Source of the DNA: Lachnospiraceae bacterium
GTDB lineage: Bacteria > Bacillota > Clostridia > Lachnospirales > Lachnospiraceae
DNA length: 38,034 nucleotides
NCBI GenBank assembly: GCA_024695665.1
Contig: JAILHT010000106.1
Location: forward strand, 1 to 38,034
Direction of reading: 5' to 3'
Shown here: positions 32,978 to 38,034 of the stretch, one piece after another
Layout: each line of letters starts with the position of its first letter
Numbering within the stretch: position 1 is the first letter of the stretch
Notes under the pieces: model-generated
Databases searched by the model: none
The model's input: only the letters and a program-made list of their open reading frames with translations
Told to the model about the DNA's origin: nothing
Made by a program: the position numbers and the translations under genes

Positions 32978-33352
32978 ATGACCACAAACGAATCAGCAGA
33001 AAACTATCTCGAAACCATATATGATCTCGGAAAAAAGCTTCCGGTTGTTCGTTCGATTGACGTAGCGACTGAATTAGGTTTCAAAAAATCAAGTGTCAGT
33101 GTTGCAATGAAGAACCTTAAAGCAAAAAATTATATCACTGTAACCGACGCAGGTTTTATATATCTCACCGATTCAGGCAAGGAAATAGCTTCCATGATCA
33201 GTGAGCGACATGCATTTTTCAGCAACTGGCTTGTAAGTATGGGAATCGATTCCGAAACCGCTTCCGAAGAGGCTTGTCGTATGGAGCATATCCTTAGCAA
33301 AAAGAGCTATGCTGCAATAAAAGATTTTGTCGAGAAGCATCTCGATGCTTAA
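32978..33352 (+). CDS. DtxR/MntR family metal-dependent regulator
   Basis: This 124-residue repressor-type protein has an N-terminal winged helix (SAENYLETIYDL; recognition region SSVSVAMKNLKAK, about 38-50) and a dimerisation/metal domain. Metal-site positions read N9, E12, H78, C100, E103 and H104. The ACRMEH stretch matches the primary-site Cys-x-x-Glu-His of DtxR/IdeR better than the Glu-x-x-Glu-His of MntR, which suggests iron sensing. The SH3-like third domain is absent. A GAGGGGTG site precedes the ATG. It is divergent from xylB and is followed by a terminator shared with the DUF1846 gene. Confidence 0.9.
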   Translation: MTTNESAENYLETIYDLGKKLPVVRSIDVATELGFKKSSVSVAMKNLKAKNYITVTDAGFIYLTDSGKEIASMISERHAFFSNWLVSMGIDSETASEEACRMEHILSKKSYAAIKDFVEKHLDA

Positions 33353-33377
33353 ATTGACCTATAATTAATCATCATAA

Positions 33378-33421
33378 AAACAGCACTGTTACATATTCTT
33401 TGTAACAGTGCTGTTTTTTTT
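33378..33421 (+). terminator. Bidirectional terminator between the DtxR-family and DUF1846 genes
   Basis: A perfect 16-bp stem (33378-33393 with 33401-33416) with a seven-base loop is followed by a long T run on the plus strand and by five U on the minus strand. It serves both convergent genes. Confidence 0.93.
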
Positions 33422-34905
33422 TACATATGATAAAGTCTCTGCTTTTCTTCGTACTTAGGTTCGCAAGTCATATGAATTCCAAGTCTTCTGAACACCTTGC
33501 TGTCGACCTGCGAAAGAATGACAGACGAATGTGCATCGCACCCTTTGAGTTCAGCTAAAGCTTCCAAAGCCTTTGCCGCAAGAGGACTTGTGGCTGCCGA
33601 TATCGATAATGCTAAAAGTATCTCATCCGTGTGAAGTCTCGGGTTCTTTCCTCCGAGATATTTTACCTTCAAAGTCTGAATAGGCGCTATCGCCTCAGCT
33701 GTGACAAGATCTATCTCCTGATCTATACCCGCTACAGCCTTTAATGCATTCATAAGGCATGATGCAGACGGTCCCAAAAGATCTCCTGTCTTTCCGGTTA
33801 TCACTCTTCCGTCGGACAACTCTATTGCAACAGCAGGCTTACCGGTTGTCTCCTCCTTCAAAAGTGCAGCGGATACCACCTCTCTGTAGTTTATATCTAT
33901 ATCGCACTGATTCATAAGGAGCTCAAGCTTATAAATATTGTTCGCGGTCTCTCCCTTTATCTTTTTCTCCATCTTAGCCGCATAATATCTTCTTATGATC
34001 TCCCTCTTTGAGGCATCCTTACACGCGTCATCATCTATTATGCAGTTTCCGGCCATATTTACACCCATATCGGTCGGTGATTTATAAAGGCTCTCCCCTG
34101 CTATCATCTTCATCATGGACTCTACGACAGGGAAAATCTCCACATCTCTGTTGTAATTGACGGTTGACACTCCATACGCCTCAAGGTGGAACGGATCTAT
34201 CATATTGAGATCGTTAAGATCGGCCGTTGCTGCTTCATATGCAAGATTGACCGGATGCTTTAAAGGAATGTTCCATATCGGGAAGGTCTCAAATTTTGCG
34301 TACCCTGCCTTTACTCCCCTCTTATACTCATGATAGAGCTGCGACATACAGGTCGCCATCTTTCCGCTTCCCGGTCCCGGCGCGGTTATAACAACAAGCG
34401 GTCTGCTTGTCTCAATAAACTCATTCTTGCCGTATCCCTCATCGCTTACTATCTTTTTGACATCATTAGGATATCCCTCTATTTTGTAATGCTTATAGGA
34501 TTTGATTCCAAGTTCCATAAGCTTTCTCTGAAAGCAATCGGCCTCAGGCTGTCCCTCATATTTTGTAATGCAGACACTGCCGACGAAAAGTCCCTGTGTA
34601 CGGAAGGCGTCAATAAGTCTTAAAACATCCATATCATAAGTTATTCCGTAATCGCCTCTGACCTTGTTTCCGGCAATATCTTCCGCACTTATGACTATGA
34701 CAATCTCTGCCTGATCCTTCAACTGCAAAAGCATCTGAAGCTTCGAATCCGGTTTGAAGCCCGGTAGAACTCGTGATGCATGATGATCGTCAAAAAGCTT
34801 TCCTCCAAACTCGAGGTAGAGCTTGTTATCAAACTTCTGCATCCTCTCTCTGATATGTTCTGACTGCATTTTCAAATATTTGTCGTTATCAAATCCTATC
34901 TTCAT
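33421..34905 (-). CDS. DUF1846 domain-containing protein
   Basis: This 494-residue cytosolic protein matches the DUF1846 family over its whole length: it starts KIGFDNDKYLKMQSEHIRERM and has the P-loop-like APGPGSGKMATCMSQLYHEYKRG (about residue 175). A C-terminal region with ALLKEETTGKPAVAIELSDGRVITGKTGDLLGPSASC follows. Structures of the family are known but no reaction is established that I can name. The GPGSGK motif suggests phosphate or nucleotide binding. It is monocistronic, between a candidate promoter and the shared terminator. Confidence 0.92.
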   Translation of the reverse strand: MKIGFDNDKYLKMQSEHIRERMQKFDNKLYLEFGGKLFDDHHASRVLPGFKPDSKLQMLLQLKDQAEIVIVISAEDIAGNKVRGDYGITYDMDVLRLIDAFRTQGLFVGSVCITKYEGQPEADCFQRKLMELGIKSYKHYKIEGYPNDVKKIVSDEGYGKNEFIETSRPLVVITAPGPGSGKMATCMSQLYHEYKRGVKAGYAKFETFPIWNIPLKHPVNLAYEAATADLNDLNMIDPFHLEAYGVSTVNYNRDVEIFPVVESMMKMIAGESLYKSPTDMGVNMAGNCIIDDDACKDASKREIIRRYYAAKMEKKIKGETANNIYKLELLMNQCDIDINYREVVSAALLKEETTGKPAVAIELSDGRVITGKTGDLLGPSASCLMNALKAVAGIDQEIDLVTAEAIAPIQTLKVKYLGGKNPRLHTDEILLALSISAATSPLAAKALEALAELKGCDAHSSVILSQVDSKVFRRLGIHMTCEPKYEEKQRLYHM

Positions 34906-34943
34906 TTTTTCCTGCCTTTTTTAAACTGATTTTTAACAGAGTA

Positions 34944-34972
34944 ATTCTATCAAAATATAATTTTTTTGTACA
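34944..34972 (-). promoter_or_regulatory. Candidate promoter of the DUF1846 gene
   Basis: On the minus strand TGTACA (34967-34972) is 17 bases from TAGAAT (34944-34949). The 209-base divergent region to the GGDEF-EAL gene otherwise holds AT-rich sequence and the plus-strand promoter. Confidence 0.4.
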
Positions 34973-35050
34973 CCAAAAATACTTCTTTTTGCTTATTTAA
35001 TTCTTTCGTATCTTATTTTACTATTCATATGGTTATGTCTTACTAAACTG

Positions 35051-35059
35051 TGATATAAT
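35051..35059 (+). promoter_or_regulatory. Extended -10 promoter of the GGDEF-EAL gene
   Basis: TGATATAAT gives a perfect TATAAT (35054-35059) with a TG extension; the -35 region is weak. The predicted start near 35066 gives a leader of about 50 bases. Confidence 0.55.
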
Positions 35060-35114
35060 GCTGTAAATAGATGTTAACAGGGGACGTAAGGTTTTGCGGG
35101 GGGACAATTCTATT

Positions 35115-37187
35115 ATGGAATCAGGAGAACTAATCACACAAATATCATCGGTCTTGAATTCTATTCCTTGCGGTTTTGTAACTATAAAAGCCGAAAAAAA
35201 GGATGGGGATTACGAGATCGTTTTTATTAATGACTATCTTATGGACTGTCTGGGTATTGAACACACGGACGACTATTCGAATCTTGGTATCCGCTTCACG
35301 GACATCATATATCCTATTGACAAGAAAATATCCATGGACTCTCTTGACGTTGTTGTCGATGAGAATCCGGTCACAAATACTTACCGTATCAGTTTACACA
35401 GCGAAAACCCCCTTTGGATGCTCTCAAGACATCAGCGTTTGTATTATGAAGGCTCAATGTACTACTTTATCACAATGATAAGCATCGAAGACTTCATGCA
35501 GACCGAGGCATTTCCAAAGGACATATCAAATACCTGGTCAGAGCTTGCAAACAATATAAATATCGGCCTTGCAATCTTTTCCGAGACAAACGGTGTGGTG
35601 TCTACCATCGCAGTAAACGATGCCCTTGTGAGCTTTGCAAACAGCATCGGAACAGCACTCGACGGAAAAACAAGGATGTGGACGCCGGAACTTTTGGCCG
35701 CTCTCTTCAATCAGAATATATGTACCTTCTGTCTTGATGAAGATACACATATTGTCAAACATATGATTGATGCTGCAAAACGTAACGGAGGAAGCAACTG
35801 CAGATTCAGGCTCAGAGGATCAACTCCGGAAAATACGGTATATATACAATCAACCTGCTGTATAAAACAAATAAATGACATAAAATACAATTTTTATGTG
35901 ACATTTCAAAATGTAACATCACAAGCGCTCTTTGAAAAAGAACTCAGCGAGAGCAAAGACGCCCTGTTTGAACTGAGTTACTACGATCATCTCACAAATG
36001 TACAAAACAGGAATGCTTACACTGAAAAGATTGATAATATCAAAAAGATTGCCCGTCACAATGTCGGAATAGCTTTTGCAGACCTTAACGGTCTCAAGAA
36101 AACTAACGACCTTCTCGGCCATATATACGGTGATCAGATGATAAAACAATTTGCGGAAATTCTTATGAAGTATTTTTCAAAAGAAGAGATTTTCCGCATA
36201 AGCGGTGATGAATTTGTTATAGTAAGGGAAAATGTCTCAAAGGAATCTTTCCAAAATACTATGTACAGTGTCATCCAGGACAGCATATCCGCCAACAATC
36301 TTGCAAGCATCGGCTACATATGGAAAGATCAGGTATCCGACCTCAAGAGGCGAGCAAATCAGGCTGAAGAGATCATGTATGTGAGAAAGCAGCAATTTCA
36401 CGAGTATGAAGCAAAGGAGGAATCCGCTCAACATCGCATTCTCGCGGAAGTTCTTGAAAATGACCTATTGGCAAACAAGTACTCAATGTATCTTCATCCG
36501 CGTGCCGATGTTTCAACCGATGAGATACATGAGGCTGAAGCACTCATAAGAAAAACCGACGATTACGGAAATATCATTCTTCCGTATGAATTCATACCTC
36601 AGTTTGAAAAAGAATATCTGGTTTATAAGCTTGATTACTTTATGTTGGATAATGCATGTCGATTTCTTTCGGAATATGAGGCGACTCATGAGGACACCTT
36701 CAATCTGACCGTTAATATATCAAAGACTACCATATCAGATATAGATTTCTTCAAAAATCTAACCGAGATTTTTAACAGATATGACTTTGACCATCGTTCT
36801 CTGTCCCTAGAGATCACACAGTCAGGTGAAAAAATGGACAAGATGCGTTTGGAAAACTACATAAAACAGATAAAGGAGTACGGCGTAACAGTGGCACTGG
36901 ATGATGTGGGAAAGGACTCCTCCTCTCTCATCATGCTCACTATGGAAGGAATAGACACAATCACCATAGACAGATCGCTTATAGCCCACTACAAATATCC
37001 AAAAGCCGGAAAGCTCCTAAAGCATATGATAGGCATGAGTCATGAACTAGGTCTAAAAGTTGTCGCTGAAGGCGTTGAAACAAGCGACATGAAGAATGTG
37101 TTATCCGATATGGATTGCGACCAATATCAGGGCTTTCTTATTTCCGAGCCATTAAGCGAAACCGATTTTAAAGAAAAATACTTATAA
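35115..37187 (+). CDS. GGDEF-EAL domain protein (cyclic di-GMP signalling), partly degenerate
   Basis: This 690-residue protein has two N-terminal PAS-like sensory regions (about 1-120 and 130-270), a GGDEF domain (about 285-420) and an EAL domain (about 440-690). No membrane segment is seen. The GGDEF motif reads SGDEF (from residue 363) and lacks the upstream RxxD inhibitory site. In the EAL domain EAL (from 475), LTVNIS, LEIT, DD, VAEGVET and the QG are kept. DDFG reads DDVG, however, and the catalytic lysine of the KID motif is T617. Hydrolysis is probably weak, so it may bind rather than cleave cyclic di-GMP. ATG at 35115 has GGGGGGA 10 bases upstream; a TTG at 35094 is an alternative. 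Confidence 0.9.
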   Translation: MESGELITQISSVLNSIPCGFVTIKAEKKDGDYEIVFINDYLMDCLGIEHTDDYSNLGIRFTDIIYPIDKKISMDSLDVVVDENPVTNTYRISLHSENPLWMLSRHQRLYYEGSMYYFITMISIEDFMQTEAFPKDISNTWSELANNINIGLAIFSETNGVVSTIAVNDALVSFANSIGTALDGKTRMWTPELLAALFNQNICTFCLDEDTHIVKHMIDAAKRNGGSNCRFRLRGSTPENTVYIQSTCCIKQINDIKYNFYVTFQNVTSQALFEKELSESKDALFELSYYDHLTNVQNRNAYTEKIDNIKKIARHNVGIAFADLNGLKKTNDLLGHIYGDQMIKQFAEILMKYFSKEEIFRISGDEFVIVRENVSKESFQNTMYSVIQDSISANNLASIGYIWKDQVSDLKRRANQAEEIMYVRKQQFHEYEAKEESAQHRILAEVLENDLLANKYSMYLHPRADVSTDEIHEAEALIRKTDDYGNIILPYEFIPQFEKEYLVYKLDYFMLDNACRFLSEYEATHEDTFNLTVNISKTTISDIDFFKNLTEIFNRYDFDHRSLSLEITQSGEKMDKMRLENYIKQIKEYGVTVALDDVGKDSSSLIMLTMEGIDTITIDRSLIAHYKYPKAGKLLKHMIGMSHELGLKVVAEGVETSDMKNVLSDMDCDQYQGFLISEPLSETDFKEKYL

Positions 37188-37191
37188 CAAC

Positions 37192-37224
37192 AAAAAAGAA
37201 ACTGCAAAACGCAGTTTCTTTTTT
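37192..37224 (+). terminator. Intrinsic terminator of the GGDEF-EAL gene
   Basis: A stem of about 14 bp (37192-37205 with 37211-37224) with a five-base loop and flanking A and T runs begins 5 bases after the stop codon. It could work in both directions. Confidence 0.9.
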
Positions 37225-37286
37225 GAATGTTTTATCTAACCTATCCCAATAGGAATAGTTCTCTCAAAAATCATTTAACTAACAGA

Positions 37287-37532
37287 TTATTTGTTTCTGC
37301 TGTCTTTGTATGCTTTAACTGCAGCGTCGATACCTGCTTTGAATCCTTCAAAGCCAGCCTTTGCTACATCTGCTGACTGTGTTGCAAGCTCCTTTGCAAT
37401 TTCCTCAGCTTTCTTTGCTGCGTCATCAAGCTTAGCCTTTGTCTCATCATCGATTATAGGCTTGCATGACTTTGCGCTCTTCTCAGCGATAGCTGCCTGA
37501 ACTGCAGCTACTACTCTACTTTTTCCTATCAT
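37287..37532 (-). CDS. Unrecognised small Ala/Lys-rich helical protein
   Basis: I do not recognise a family. The 81-residue product is rich in Ala, Lys, Glu and Asp, lacks Trp and membrane segments, and is expected to be mostly helical with heptad-like spacing (KLDDAAKKAEEIAKELATQSADVAKAG). I chose the ATG at 37532, with GAGG five bases upstream. The frame is open to an ATG at 37679 that would overlap the flavodoxin-type gene by 26 bases, but the added residues look like translated leader. It lies 121 bases after the flavodoxin-family stop and could be cotranscribed. No clear terminator follows. Confidence 0.55.
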   Translation of the reverse strand: MIGKSRVVAAVQAAIAEKSAKSCKPIIDDETKAKLDDAAKKAEEIAKELATQSADVAKAGFEGFKAGIDAAVKAYKDSRNK

Positions 37533-37653
37533 GGTTGCCTCATCACCATGAACACTTACTACAATGTCATTGGGTGACGCTTGTATCTGCTTCCTATTCT
37601 TCTGAAAAAGGAAAACAAGTGTAGTCAAAACGAGACAAAATCGGTCAAGCAAC

Positions 37654-38034
37654 TTAATTAATGCCAAATCCCATCTCATATGCCTCTTTCAGACTTTCCT
37701 TTTCTTTGATATCGCCGATATCTGTTACACCTCCATAAAATACATAGCCCTTAAAGCTGGCTTTATCAAAGCATTCGATCCATCCTTTTGTCCCTTCTAT
37801 TGCTCTTTGAGGGACTGTCTTATCATCCTCGGCTGCAGCTGCAAGAAAATATACATCTCTGAACTTATAATCCTTTGTAAACATGGGGTTCAATCTATCA
37901 ATCAGCACTTTCATCTGTCCTGACATCTCGTAATAATATATAGGTGTAGCCCAAACAATTACATCAGCTTCAAGGACCTTCTGCTCGATTTCATGCACAT
38001 CATCCCTTATCACACATTGCCCAGTCTTCTGGCA
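37654..38034 (-). CDS. Flavodoxin-family / NADPH-dependent FMN reductase-type protein, cut by the window edge
   Basis: Only the C-terminal part is present; the reading frame is open to the end of the window (CQKTGQCVIRDD and onward), so the true start lies to the right. The visible 126 residues carry the flavodoxin-fold pattern VLEADVIVWATPIYYYEMSGQMKVLIDRLNP, which contacts FMN, followed by RDVYFLAAAAEDD. The Cys-containing start (C-x5-C) resembles the cysteine loop in iron-sulfur flavoprotein-like or small multimeric flavin reductases. An electron-transfer or reductase role is inferred; the donor is unknown. The end is complete at residue EMGFGIN. Confidence 0.85.
   Translation of the reverse strand, partial: CQKTGQCVIRDDVHEIEQKVLEADVIVWATPIYYYEMSGQMKVLIDRLNPMFTKDYKFRDVYFLAAAAEDDKTVPQRAIEGTKGWIECFDKASFKGYVFYGGVTDIGDIKEKESLKEAYEMGFGIN

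Noticed and set aside
37236-37260. Possible terminator after the small Ala/Lys-rich gene
   Set aside because: Only a 5-bp stem (CCTAT/ATAGG) without a U tract; too weak to support.
1-38034. Phage defence, CRISPR, toxin-antitoxin, IS or prophage content
   Set aside because: No repeat array, transposase, integrase, att-like repeats or paired toxin-type small genes were seen; gene content and base composition are uniform and housekeeping-like.

Overview
This 38 kb window looks like chromosomal DNA of an anaerobic, spore-forming, low-to-mid-GC Clostridia, most likely a member of the Lachnospiraceae. The grounds are a complete Rnf operon, a GerW/YtfI sporulation pair, a cmk-ispH-rpsA operon with an IspH-S1 junction, a biotin-dependent Na+-pump decarboxylase operon, a zinc-type L28, and Shine-Dalgarno sites close to AGGAGG. 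Almost all genes lie on the minus strand. The exceptions are rpmB, a YprB-like nuclease, a DtxR-family regulator and a GGDEF-EAL protein. I see no tRNA, rRNA, CRISPR array, insertion sequence or prophage, and no gene-free stretch longer than about 210 bases.

Layout from left to right. (1) rpmB (+) faces a minus-strand group of Nudix hydrolase, unknown protein, DUF2953 protein and gerW, with two back-to-back terminators between them. (2) At 2.5-8.0 kb are a cell-wall/division group (class B PBP, FtsW/RodA), a U32 family protein and zapA, which has its own promoter. (3) At 8.1-13.7 kb lie ruvB, ruvA, a Gx-type membrane protein, a NusG-domain-II protein, miaB, 5-formyl-THF cyclo-ligase, a DUF896 protein and proB. 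proB is preceded by a 33-codon ORF with a strong ribosome site that overlaps the proB start. (4) At 13.9-18.8 kb is the operon rnfC-rnfD-rnfG-rnfE-rnfA-rnfB, ending in a strong terminator. (5) At 19.0-20.9 kb a YprB-like gene with no ribosome site is convergent with cheR. (6) At 21.0-25.8 kb is the operon rpiR-type regulator, flavoprotein, cmk, ispH, rpsA. (7) At 26.0-31.2 kb is a five-gene operon: MmdA-like carboxyltransferase, OadG-like lipoprotein, biotin carrier, OadB, OadA. (8) At 31.3-37.2 kb are xylB, a small DtxR-family regulator, a DUF1846 protein and a GGDEF-EAL protein. (9) At the right edge are a small Ala/Lys-rich protein and a flavodoxin-family gene cut by the window end.

Functionally the window is rich in membrane bioenergetics. 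Rnf couples reduced ferredoxin and NAD+ to ion export. The decarboxylase operon couples loss of CO2 to Na+ export. It carries two different carboxyltransferases around a single biotin carrier and one membrane pump, so it could also work as a soluble transcarboxylase. Inverted repeats resembling redox-regulator sites sit before both operons.

The most rewarding items for follow-up are this two-carboxyltransferase pump with its divergent MmdA-like subunit and lipoprotein OadG, the coupled small ORF before proB, the apparently leaderless YprB-like gene, and a GGDEF-EAL protein whose EAL domain has lost a catalytic lysine. All calls come from reading the sequence; no database search was run.
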